In this document: piece by piece, positions 25,062 through 33,133 of the stretch
Layout of the letters: every line of letters begins with the position of its first letter
Numbering within the stretch: the stretch's first letter is position 1
DNA from: Bradyrhizobium australiense
GTDB lineage: Bacteria > Pseudomonadota > Alphaproteobacteria > Rhizobiales > Xanthobacteraceae
Direction of reading: 5' to 3'
Assembly: GCF_013114825.1 (NCBI RefSeq)
Contig: NZ_JAAVLX010000003.1
Coordinates: forward strand, 310,001 to 374,000
DNA length: 64,000 bases
Notes under the pieces: model-generated
Seen by the model: the letters and a program-made list of their open reading frames with translations, nothing else
Databases searched by the model: none
Told to the model about the DNA's origin: nothing
Translations under genes and position numbers: made by a program

Positions 25062-25424
25062 ATGCCCTACGTCGATGGCTTCATCGTCGCCGTGCCGAAG
25101 AAGAATCTCGAAGCCTATTCCCGCCTGTCGAAGAAGGCCGGCAAGGTCTGGCGCGAGCACGGCGCGCTGGATTATCGCGAATGGGTCGCTGACGACGTCA
25201 AGGTCGGCAAGTTCACGTCGTTTCCGCGCGCCGTGAAGCTCAAGCCGGGCGAGACGGTTGTGTTTGCCTGGATCACTTACAAGTCGCGCGCCCAGCGCGA
25301 CAAGATCAACGCCAAGGTGATGGCAGACCCGCGGCTCAACGAAATGATGGATCCGAAATCGAAGCCGCCGTTCGACGGCAAGCGGATGATCTATGGTGGG
25401 TTCGAGAGCCTGGTGAAGGTGTAG
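25062..25424 (+). CDS. DUF1428 family protein
   Basis: A 120-residue DUF1428 protein (dimeric alpha/beta-barrel fold). It contains YVDGFIVAVPKKNLEAY, a central FPRAVKLKPGETVVFAWITYKSRAQRD and the C-terminal PPFDGKRMIYGGFESLV. I chose the ATG at 25062 because the typical family N-terminus is MPYVDGF; the ATG at 25047 adds five unsupported residues. Function unknown. Confidence 0.88.
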   Translation: MPYVDGFIVAVPKKNLEAYSRLSKKAGKVWREHGALDYREWVADDVKVGKFTSFPRAVKLKPGETVVFAWITYKSRAQRDKINAKVMADPRLNEMMDPKSKPPFDGKRMIYGGFESLVKV

Positions 25425-25596
25425 CTCGCAAGGACATCTAGCGAGCCGTATGCCGGGCGTTGAAATTGCTGGCGTCGTCCCACTGCCCCCTTCAGCGAAG
25501 ATGAGATGCGCCTCAAGGCTGCGGATGGCCGCGGTTGCTGGACGTCTGCCCCCGGCGAGATATTCCTGGCTCACCGAAGCGCGCCACGATCGGCTG

Positions 25597-26715
25597 TCAG
25601 CTCGGACGGGACTGCGTCTCCAGCTGCCGGCTGTAGCGCGACATCGCAAAGCAGAACACGAAATAGATCAGCCCGACGAACACGTAGACTTCGACGCTGA
25701 ACGGCTGCCAGGCAGGATCGATGATGGAGGTTTTCGCCGTCGTCAGCAGGTCGAAGATGCCGATGATCAGCACCAGGCTGGTGTCTTTGAAGAAGGCGAT
25801 GAACGTATTCACCAGCGGCGGAATCACATGGCGGATCGCCTGCGGCAGGATGATCAGGCCGTTCTTCTTCCAGTAGGTGAGCCCAAGCGCGTCGGCGGCG
25901 TCGTGCTGTCCTCTCGGAATGGCCTGCAGGCCACCGCGGATGACTTCGGCAAGATAGGCGCCGGCGTACAGCACGAACGCGATCTGCGCCCGGAGCAATT
26001 TGTCGATGTTGACGCCGTCGGGCAGGAACAGCGGAAACATCACGCTCGCCATGAACAACAGGCTGATCAGAGGAACGCCGCGGATCAGCTCGACATAGAG
26101 CACGCAGAGCGATCGGATCGCCGGCAATTTGGAACGGCGGCCCAGCGCCACCACGATCCCGAGCGGAAAGCCGAACGCCAATCCGAACGTCGCGAGAATC
26201 AGCGTCACCGGCAGCCCGCCCCAGCGATCCTGAGAAACATAGGAAAGCCCGAACACGCCGCCCCACATCAAGACGCCGATCAGGACCAGCGCCGCCGCCC
26301 ACACCGCTACCAGCTCCTTGCGCCACCAGTAGCGCCGGCTCGACACCCAGAACAGCACAACGAAGGTGAGGCACGCCAGCGCCGGCCGCCACTGCTCAGC
26401 GAATGGATAGGTGCCGAACAGGATGAAACGATATTTTTCGGGGATCACAGCCCAGCAGGCGCCGAGCCCGCGGATCGAACGGCAGGGGCCGGTCTGATTG
26501 CCAGAAACGATCCAGATCGCATTCCAGTAGCCCCATAGCACGAGACTGAAGAACGCCTTGGCGAGCAGCGCGATCAGGAGCACCGAGATGACGCTTGATG
26601 TGACCGAAGCGAACAGATTCGTACGCAGCCACCGAATGACGCGCCCGGCCGGAGTCCTGCGGGATCGCGTGTTGAAGGGGAGCGGATTTTGCGGAGCGTC
26701 CGTTATCGATGTCAT
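25597..26715 (-). CDS. Amino-acid ABC transporter permease (AapM/BztC-like)
   Basis: A 372-residue inner-membrane permease with about eight TM segments. The larger size than standard HisM-type permeases (about 230) and the insert with YRFILFGTYPFAEQWRP match AapM/BztC. The EAA loop that contacts the ATPase is GGLQAIPRGQHDAADALGL. The start MTSITDAP at 26715 comes four bases after the aapQ-like stop; an in-frame start further upstream would overlap that gene. No ATPase gene follows, so an AapP-type subunit must be borrowed. Confidence 0.9.
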   Translation of the reverse strand: MTSITDAPQNPLPFNTRSRRTPAGRVIRWLRTNLFASVTSSVISVLLIALLAKAFFSLVLWGYWNAIWIVSGNQTGPCRSIRGLGACWAVIPEKYRFILFGTYPFAEQWRPALACLTFVVLFWVSSRRYWWRKELVAVWAAALVLIGVLMWGGVFGLSYVSQDRWGGLPVTLILATFGLAFGFPLGIVVALGRRSKLPAIRSLCVLYVELIRGVPLISLLFMASVMFPLFLPDGVNIDKLLRAQIAFVLYAGAYLAEVIRGGLQAIPRGQHDAADALGLTYWKKNGLIILPQAIRHVIPPLVNTFIAFFKDTSLVLIIGIFDLLTTAKTSIIDPAWQPFSVEVYVFVGLIYFVFCFAMSRYSRQLETQSRPS

Positions 26716-26719
26716 GGCA

Positions 26720-27907
26720 TCAGCGCTCCACCAGCGCGATGCGCGCATTGTACCAGTTCATGAACAGGCTGATGCCGAGGCTGATGGTGAGGAACACGGC
26801 CATGATGAGCGCGATGGCTTCGATGGCCTGCCCGGTCTGGTTCAGCGTGGTATTCGCGATCGACACCACGTCCTGGTATCCGACCGCAACGGCAAGCGAG
26901 GAATTCTTGGTCAGATTCAGATATTGGCTGGTCATCGGCGGAATGATGACGCGGAGCGCCTGCGGCAGCACGATGCGCTGAAGCACGAAGCTGCGCCGCA
27001 GGCCAAGCGCGTTTGCCGCGTCCCATTGTCCCCGGGGAACGGCCTGAATGCCGCTGCGCACGATTTCGGCGATGAAGGCCGAGGTGTAGGTGACGAGCGC
27101 GATCAGCAACGCAAAGTATTCAGGCGCGAGCGTCAGTCCGCCGACGAAATTGAAGCCGCGCAGTTCGGGCATCGTGATGGTCCACGACGCGCCGAGACCG
27201 AACGACACTAGTGCTGGCAACCCGACGAGCAGGGCCAGTGCGTAAGGCCAGAGCGGACGGGCCTTGCCGTCCGCCATCTGCTGCGCCACCAATCGTTGCC
27301 ACAAAATATACAGCGCGCCGAGCCCGGCTAGAACCGTGACGATCACCCATAGATTTGCCGCCTCGATCGGAATCGACGGCAGCACCAGTCCCCTGTTGGA
27401 AAGGAACACGCCTGCAATCGGCTTCCACGCTGCGCGTGCCGCCGGAAGTCCCTGCATCAGCACGTACCAGAACAATAACTGCAGCAGCAGCGGAACGTCA
27501 CGGAGCACTTCGACGTAGACCGCAGCCAGCCGCGACAACAGCCAGTTCGCCGACAGCCGCGCAATGCCGATCAGCGTGCCGAGCACGGTCGCGAGCACGA
27601 TGCCGATGACCGCGACGCGCAGCGTATTGACAATGCCGACGATGAAGGCGCGGACGTAAGGATCCTTCGGGGTGTAGGCGAGCCAGCTATCCGCGATCGG
27701 CATCCCGGCCTCGCGGCCGAGAAAGGCGAAGCCGGTCGAAATCCGGCGTACCGACAAATTGTGCAGGGCGTTGGACCAGAGCCAGCCAACGATGGCGACC
27801 GCGATGGCAACTACCACGATCTGCCAGATGAGACCGTTGACCTGCTGGCGATTGAGCGAGAAGCGCAGCCGCCTCTTGCGAGGGAATTCGGGCGTGGATG
27901 TCGTCAC
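26720..27907 (-). CDS. Amino-acid ABC transporter permease (AapQ/BztB-like)
   Basis: A 395-residue permease with the long periplasmic insertions of AapQ/BztB (GFAFLGREAGMPIADSWLAYTP is the recognisable N-terminal segment). TM helices flank the EAA loop SGIQAVPRGQWDAANALGL. It starts with GTG at 27907. It is the first gene of a two-gene permease operon, transcribed away from the RpiR regulator. The intergenic inverted repeat at 28002-28032 could regulate it. The substrate class is L-amino acids by family, but the linked aminotransferase and racemase-fold genes hint at a special amino acid. Confidence 0.9.
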   Translation of the reverse strand: MTTSTPEFPRKRRLRFSLNRQQVNGLIWQIVVVAIAVAIVGWLWSNALHNLSVRRISTGFAFLGREAGMPIADSWLAYTPKDPYVRAFIVGIVNTLRVAVIGIVLATVLGTLIGIARLSANWLLSRLAAVYVEVLRDVPLLLQLLFWYVLMQGLPAARAAWKPIAGVFLSNRGLVLPSIPIEAANLWVIVTVLAGLGALYILWQRLVAQQMADGKARPLWPYALALLVGLPALVSFGLGASWTITMPELRGFNFVGGLTLAPEYFALLIALVTYTSAFIAEIVRSGIQAVPRGQWDAANALGLRRSFVLQRIVLPQALRVIIPPMTSQYLNLTKNSSLAVAVGYQDVVSIANTTLNQTGQAIEAIALIMAVFLTISLGISLFMNWYNARIALVER

Positions 27908-28001
27908 AGCACAAGGATCCTCGACTCAAGCGGCGATGACTTTAAGCAATGATGACTTGCAGCAGCGATCTTCGGCGGTGCGTCCGAGAGGCGCATTTCA
28001 A

Positions 28002-28032
28002 ATGTTGCACCAAAATAGGTTTTATGCAACAT
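28002..28032. promoter_or_regulatory. Inverted repeat, probable RpiR operator
   Basis: ATGTTGCA (28002-28009) and TGCAACAT (28025-28032), perfect 8-bp arms 15 bp apart, ending eight bases before the regulator ATG. It lies in the 132-bp divergent region that should serve both the permease operon and the regulator operon. Confidence 0.6.
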
Positions 28033-28039
28033 ATGTTTC

Positions 28040-28915
28040 ATGGCGCAGCCCCGGCCGAAATCCTCGCCGCTGAACGATTTGTGCAGTGCGCTGCCATCGT
28101 TACCGATGCGGCTACAACAGGTCGGCCGGTTCGTTGCCGCCAACGATTATGACGCCACTACGCGCTCGATGCGTGATCTGGCCGCCGAGGCCGGCGCCGA
28201 TCCCGCTGCTTTCACCCGGCTCGCAAAAGCGCTCGGCTATTCCGGCTGGGACGAATTGCGTGCCGCGTTGACCGAGGCCCGCCGGCCCGCGTCGCCCTCG
28301 CCGTTTTCGGGTCGCGCCAAGGGCGGCCGGAAGGGGCCCAACGCCGAGATATCGCTGATCTCCGACAAGCTCGAAGCCGAGGCGGCAGGCCTTGCACGCA
28401 TTTCGGCCGGCTCGGTGGCCAACGCGGCCAAGGCCCTGCACGTCGCGCGGCGGATCTGGATCGCCGGCTTTCGTAGCTGCCGCAGCGTTGCGGAATTGCT
28501 CAATTATCAGCTCCGTTTGTTCCGGCCGGACGCGGTGCACCTGGTCGGCGGCTCCGGGCCTGAGGATCTCGATCTGGGCGCGTTCCACGGCGGCGATGCC
28601 GTCGTCGTTATCGGCTTTGCGCCCTATTCCCGGGCGAGCGTCCTCTCGGCAAGGGCGGCGCATGATTCCGGCGCCACCCTGATCGCAATCACCGACACAG
28701 TTGCCGCGCCGATGGCGGAGGGCGCCGATCACCGGCTGCTTTACGAAGCGGCCGCGTCGCCCGGATTCTTCCCGAGCCTGACCGGCGCCATCGCCATCGC
28801 GCAGTCGCTGGCCGCCGTTACTTTCGTGATGGGCGGCGCTGGCGCCAAGCGGTGCCTCGAGAAGACCGAAAGCCGGTTGGCCGCGCTGTCGCAATATGTC
28901 GCGGAGAAAGGTTGA
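28040..28915 (+). CDS. MurR/RpiR family transcriptional regulator
   Basis: 291 residues. The N-terminal RpiR-type HTH spans about residues 25-80 (MRDLAAEAGADPAAFTRLAKALGYSGWDELR). The SIS domain, about 125-255, contains ARRIWIAGFRSCRSVAELLNYQL, VVVIGFAPYSR and LIAITDTVAAPMAEGADH, and would bind a phosphosugar-like or other small effector. Its ATG is eight bases beyond an inverted repeat. It heads an operon with aminotransferase, receptor and racemase-fold genes, so it probably senses the substrate or an intermediate of that pathway. Confidence 0.9.
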   Translation: MAQPRPKSSPLNDLCSALPSLPMRLQQVGRFVAANDYDATTRSMRDLAAEAGADPAAFTRLAKALGYSGWDELRAALTEARRPASPSPFSGRAKGGRKGPNAEISLISDKLEAEAAGLARISAGSVANAAKALHVARRIWIAGFRSCRSVAELLNYQLRLFRPDAVHLVGGSGPEDLDLGAFHGGDAVVVIGFAPYSRASVLSARAAHDSGATLIAITDTVAAPMAEGADHRLLYEAAASPGFFPSLTGAIAIAQSLAAVTFVMGGAGAKRCLEKTESRLAALSQYVAEKG

Positions 28916-28920
28916 TCGTC

Positions 28921-30270
28921 ATGGGAGCCAGCAAAAGCCGGTTGCTGCACCGGAGCCTGCGTGAAACGCCGCCAAAGGCCATCGGCGGGGATGGCGTCTG
29001 GCTGATTGCCGAGGATGGAAGGCGGATTCTGGATGCTTCCGGCGGCGCGGCCGTGTCCTGCCTCGGCCACCAGCATCCCCGCGTGCTCGAGGCAATCACG
29101 CGGCAGGCATCGAAGCTGGCCTATGCCCATACCGGGTTCTTCTCGTCGGAGCCGGCCGAAGCGCTGGCCGAGGCGCTCGTCGGCGACGAGCCCGGCGGTC
29201 TGGCCCACGCCTATCTCGTCAGCGGCGGCTCGGAAGCGATCGAAGCCAGCATCAAGCTGGCGCGGCAATATTTTGTCGAAAGCGGCCAGCCGCAACGGCA
29301 GCGCTTCATCGCGCGGCGCCAGAGCTATCATGGCAATACACTGGGCGCGCTCGCCGCCGGCGGCAACGCCTGGCGGCGCGAGCCCTACGCGCCGTTATTG
29401 TCGGCGGCCTTCAGCCACGTGACGCCGGCCTTCGCCTACCATGAAAAACGCGACAGCGAATCCGAGAGAGATTTTGTGACGCGACTGGCTGCCGAGCTGG
29501 AAGCAGAATTCCAGCGTCTTGGCCCGGATACGGTCGCGGCCTTCATCGCCGAGCCGGTGGTAGGCGCCACCGCCGGATGCGTGCCGGCGCCGGAGGGATA
29601 TTTCCGCGCCGTCCGTGAGATCTGCGATCGATATGGCGCGCTCTTGATTCTGGACGAAGTGATGTGCGGCATGGGCCGCACCGGCACGCGTCACGCCTGG
29701 GAGCAGGAGGGCATCGCGCCCGATATCCAGGCGATCGCCAAGGGGCTCGGCGGCGGCTATCAGCCGATCGGCGCGATGCTCGCCGGCGGGCGCATCATCG
29801 ATACGGTCCGGAGCGGCTCGGGCGCATTCCAGCACGGCCATACTTATCTAGCGCATCCGCTCGCCTGTGCCGCAGCGCTCGAGGTGCAGCGGGTGATCGA
29901 TGACGAGCACCTGCTCGATAGGGTCAAGGATCTTGGCCGCCAGCTCGAACGGCGCCTGACCGAGCGTTTCGGCAATCACCGCCATGTCGGCGATATCAGG
30001 GGGCGGGGCCTGTTCCAGGCGATTGAGCTCGTCGCCGATCGCACCACCCGCGCGCCATTCGATCCCGCACTCAAGCTCCACCAGCGGATCAAGGCCGCCG
30101 CATTCGAGGGCGGCCTTGCCTGTTATCCCGCGGGCGGAACGGTGGATGGCCGCAGCGGCGACCACGTCCTGCTAGCGCCGCCCTATATCGCGACCTCGGG
30201 CGACGTCGATACGATCGTCGAGCGGTTGGGTCACGCCATCGACAGCGCCTTGAAGAGTGTTGGTCATTAG
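28921..30270 (+). CDS. Class III PLP-dependent aminotransferase
   Basis: A 449-residue aminotransferase of the omega-amino acid/GABA type. It has SGGSEAIEASIKLARQY, a YHGNTLGALAAGGN loop, LILDEVMCGMGRTG (Asp contacts the PLP nitrogen) and the Schiff-base lysine in AIAKGLGGGYQPIGAM. The start at 28921 is five bases after the regulator stop; a 23-codon upstream extension overlaps that gene. In context it probably deaminates the amino acid imported by the linked transporter. The exact amino donor cannot be read. Confidence 0.92.
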   Translation: MGASKSRLLHRSLRETPPKAIGGDGVWLIAEDGRRILDASGGAAVSCLGHQHPRVLEAITRQASKLAYAHTGFFSSEPAEALAEALVGDEPGGLAHAYLVSGGSEAIEASIKLARQYFVESGQPQRQRFIARRQSYHGNTLGALAAGGNAWRREPYAPLLSAAFSHVTPAFAYHEKRDSESERDFVTRLAAELEAEFQRLGPDTVAAFIAEPVVGATAGCVPAPEGYFRAVREICDRYGALLILDEVMCGMGRTGTRHAWEQEGIAPDIQAIAKGLGGGYQPIGAMLAGGRIIDTVRSGSGAFQHGHTYLAHPLACAAALEVQRVIDDEHLLDRVKDLGRQLERRLTERFGNHRHVGDIRGRGLFQAIELVADRTTRAPFDPALKLHQRIKAAAFEGGLACYPAGGTVDGRSGDHVLLAPPYIATSGDVDTIVERLGHAIDSALKSVGH

Positions 30271-30280
30271 GAGGAGCAGA

Positions 30281-31291
30281 ATGAAGAGGGTCATTATCGC
30301 TACAGGCTTGCTCGCCGCGTCGAGCTTGATGGCGCAAGCCGCAACGCTCGATACGGTCAAGCAGCGCGGCATGCTGGTGTGCGGCGTCAGCGCCGGCTTC
30401 GCCGGGTTCTCCACGCCGGACTCGCAGGGCAATTACAAGGGGCTCGACGTGGACTACTGCCGCGCCTTGGCCGCCGGCGTGCTCGGCGATGCGAGCAAGG
30501 TGCGCTATGTCGCGCTCACGGCGCAGAACCGCTTCACTGCTTTGCAGTCGGGCGAGATCGACGTGCTCTATCGCAATTCGACCCAGACCTATCTGCGCGG
30601 CGTGACGCTGGGGCTGCGGCAGGGGCCGGTCAATTTCTACGACGGCCAGGGGTTTGTCGTAAGAGCCGACGCCGGCGTGAAGGACCTAAAGAGCCTCAAC
30701 GGCGCCACCGTCTGCGTCGCGCAGGGCACGACCCATGAGGTAACGCTCGGCGACTACGGCCGTGCCAACGGCATCGAATGGAAGCCGCTGGTGTTCGACC
30801 GTACCGATACCATGTACCAGACGTTCTTCGGCGGGCGCTGCGATGCCATGACCCAGGACGCGTCCGCGCTTGCCGGCGCAGTCACCACCGCGGCTTCCAA
30901 TCCGGCCGATTACACCGTGCTGCCGCAGACCATCAGCAAGGAGCCGCTCGGGCCGTTCACCCGCAACGGCGACGACGTCTGGACCGATATCATCGCCTGG
31001 CTGCACTACGGCCTGATCGAGGCGGAAGAGCTTGGCGTCACCGCAGCCAACGCCGATGACATGACGAAATCCGGCGTTCCGGCGGTCCAGCGGCTGCTCG
31101 GCACCTCGGGCGATCTCGGATCGCGGCTTGGCCTCGACAACAAATGGATGCTGCAGGCGATCAAAGCGGGCGGCAATTACGGTGAGATCTTTGAGCGCAA
31201 TGTCGGCAAGGCGAGTCCGCTGAAGCTCGACCGTGGCCTCAATGCGACCTGGAGCAAGGGCGGCCTGATGTACGCTCTGCCGTTCAAGTAG
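30281..31291 (+). CDS. Amino-acid ABC transporter substrate-binding protein (AapJ-like)
   Basis: A 336-residue periplasmic receptor. Signal peptide MKRVIIATGLLAASSLMAQA (cleavage near residue 20). The mature start TLDTVKQRGMLVCGVSAGFAGFS, then GLDVDYCRALAAGVLGD and the C-terminal NATWSKGGLMYALPFK, are typical of AapJ/BztA. AGGAGGAGCAGA before the ATG at 30281 is a very strong ribosome site, fitting the high receptor:permease ratio. It completes, with the divergent permeases, a transporter lacking only the ATPase. Confidence 0.93.
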   Translation: MKRVIIATGLLAASSLMAQAATLDTVKQRGMLVCGVSAGFAGFSTPDSQGNYKGLDVDYCRALAAGVLGDASKVRYVALTAQNRFTALQSGEIDVLYRNSTQTYLRGVTLGLRQGPVNFYDGQGFVVRADAGVKDLKSLNGATVCVAQGTTHEVTLGDYGRANGIEWKPLVFDRTDTMYQTFFGGRCDAMTQDASALAGAVTTAASNPADYTVLPQTISKEPLGPFTRNGDDVWTDIIAWLHYGLIEAEELGVTAANADDMTKSGVPAVQRLLGTSGDLGSRLGLDNKWMLQAIKAGGNYGEIFERNVGKASPLKLDRGLNATWSKGGLMYALPFK

Positions 31292-31348
31292 TGAGAAGTG
31301 GCGGCGCGGCGGGTTGACACCCTCCGCGGCGCGGCCAGACTGAGCGGC

Positions 31349-31984
31349 ATGCGCATTACCCTGATCCACGCCCTGAAACACTCGATCGTGCCGATCGAAG
31401 CCTCCTTCGCCAGGCTGTGGCCGGAGGCGCGCCTGATGAACCTGCTCGACGACAGCCTGTCGGCCGATCTGGCGCGCGATGGCGGCCTCACGGATGCGAT
31501 GACCGATCGTTTCCTCGCGCTTGGCCGCTACGCCGCCGGCACCGGATCGGATGCAATCCTGTTCACCTGCTCGGCGTTCGGCTCCTGCATCGAAGCGGTC
31601 GCGCGCGCCCACGCCCCGATGCCGGTGCTCAAGCCGAACGAGGCGATGATCGAGCAGGCTGCCGCGCGCGGCCGCAGGATCGGACTGTTGTCGACGTTCC
31701 CGCCGACGCTCGCCTCGATGCCACCGGAGTTTCCGTCACAGGTTGAGCTGGTGCCGAAACTGGCGGAAGGCGCCATGGCCGCCCTCGACCGCGGCGACCG
31801 GGCGACGCATGACCGCCTGGTGGTCGAGGCATCCAGAAGCCTGCGCGAGTGCGACCTGATCGCGCTGGCGCAATACAGCATGGCTCCGACGGCGGACGAG
31901 GTCGCCGAAGCGACCGGGCGGCCGGTGCTCACCACGCCGGACAGCGCGGTGCTGAAGCTGAAGAAATTGCTAACACGCCCGTAA
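31349..31984 (+). CDS. Asp/Glu-racemase superfamily protein with a single catalytic-position cysteine
   Basis: A 211-residue protein of the Asp/Glu/hydantoin racemase fold. The first active-site loop reads ILFTCSAFGSC (Cys74, Cys80). The second catalytic loop, usually GC(T), reads LIALAQYSM with Gln near residue 175 instead of Cys. A canonical two-cysteine racemase is therefore unlikely; a one-base isomerase, lyase or decarboxylase is more plausible. An upstream in-frame GTG (31298) is possible but has no better ribosome site. It is the last gene of the amino-acid cluster. Confidence 0.8.
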   Translation: MRITLIHALKHSIVPIEASFARLWPEARLMNLLDDSLSADLARDGGLTDAMTDRFLALGRYAAGTGSDAILFTCSAFGSCIEAVARAHAPMPVLKPNEAMIEQAAARGRRIGLLSTFPPTLASMPPEFPSQVELVPKLAEGAMAALDRGDRATHDRLVVEASRSLRECDLIALAQYSMAPTADEVAEATGRPVLTTPDSAVLKLKKLLTRP

Positions 31985-32108
31985 ATTGGGTTGGCGATGT
32001 CAGGCTTGCGCGGCCGCTTCGAGGGCAGCGCCGGCCTTCTTTGAACGTGTCTTGCGTTAAACGTGCCATGCGCGGCCTGTTCGAGGCACGCCTCGCGGCG
32101 CTCGTCTG

Positions 32109-32543
32109 CTACTGCTTTGGTAAAACAGCCCAATATTCTCGTTTGTTTCTGTTGGGGTTCGAGTTGTCGCTCGTGGAAAACAGGATGCCCAGGTCTTTCC
32201 AATGCGAATATCGGCCGCCACCGACATATTCGACGTCGTAATGGATGCTGCGGCCGGGTCCTAACGGCTTCTTGTCCTCGTATAATATCACCGGCGATCG
32301 TTGTGCTGTTGCCTGATCGTCTTCGAAGGCGCTGAGAGCCGGCATCTGCGTGGCAAAAGCAAAGCCTTCGATATGGTCGAATTTGCCTAACCGCACGACA
32401 ATTGATCCTGGTGCGGCCGCGGGCCGAGCGTCGATCCACAGAGCGACAGGGACATAAATTGCGTAGACTGCCGCCGCAGCGCACAATACGAAACGCGTTT
32501 CCTTGTCCTTCACCTGGCTATTGCCTTCGTTCGAATGCGCCAA
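32109..32543 (-). CDS. Hypothetical membrane-anchored protein
   Basis: About 144 residues. A single N-terminal TM helix (FVLCAAAAVYAIYVPVALWI) is followed by an exported domain with VVRLGKFDHIEGFAFA and GGRYSHWKDLGILFSTSDNSNPNRNKREYWAV. The latter resembles a 'F-STSDNSDPR-N-R-Y' pattern I have seen in alphaproteobacterial extracytoplasmic or methyltransferase-linked domains, but I cannot name the family. The frame opens at TTG (32543); a GTG at 32513 is an alternative. Start uncertain. Confidence 0.6.
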   Translation of the reverse strand: MAHSNEGNSQVKDKETRFVLCAAAAVYAIYVPVALWIDARPAAAPGSIVVRLGKFDHIEGFAFATQMPALSAFEDDQATAQRSPVILYEDKKPLGPGRSIHYDVEYVGGGRYSHWKDLGILFSTSDNSNPNRNKREYWAVLPKQ

Positions 32544-32579
32544 TCGCCAGGCGCGAAGGTCTGCAACGAGCAGACGAGG

Positions 32580-32876
32580 TCAGGTTTCTTTCTTTGTTAC
32601 CGGCTTTATCGGTACTTGCTCGGCATCCCGCTTCACAGCCCTTGCGTAGCTGTCGGCGGCGTTCTCCGCAGAGTTTTGCAGCCGCTTCGCGGTGGCTGCC
32701 GCATGTAGCATGGTGCTTTTTGCGATCAGCTTGAACCGCGCCTTGGCCTCCTTGTCCTTTGCCTTGGCGGCTCGGGCCATGTACTGGCCGTGCCGCTTTC
32801 TCGCGGCGGCCATCAGGCTCTTGTTCTGCGTTTTTGCGATTTGCCGGATGACGACGTCGAGATCGGCTTCAGCCAT
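32580..32876 (-). CDS. Small Lys/Ala-rich helical protein, unknown
   Basis: 98 residues, predicted all-helical and strongly basic (KRHGQYMARAAKAKDKEAKARFKLIAKS). No signal peptide and no known motif. Weak ribosome site. It lies between the unknown membrane-anchored gene and the chemoreceptor. Could be a nucleoid- or RNA-associated small protein, but that is only composition-based. Confidence 0.5.
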   Translation of the reverse strand: MAEADLDVVIRQIAKTQNKSLMAAARKRHGQYMARAAKAKDKEAKARFKLIAKSTMLHAAATAKRLQNSAENAADSYARAVKRDAEQVPIKPVTKKET

Positions 32877-33133
32877 TATGAGTCACTCTTGCCGCACCAT
32901 GCCACCCGTCAGGTGCTGATCCACTGGCGCATTACGGTTAATGAAGGAACAGGCAGCATTGTGTCGCCCTGGCGTGCTGATTTCAAGCGCCATTTGGCAG
33001 CCGCGCGGCGTGACGCTTGGCTCCCCTTGGCGCTGCCGCGCAAAGCCGGGCGCCATGTCGGAAAGGGTCCGCCGATAACCGTCGGTTAACGTTGTATTGC
33101 TACGCATTCGCAACCAACGGGAAAGACAAGCGG

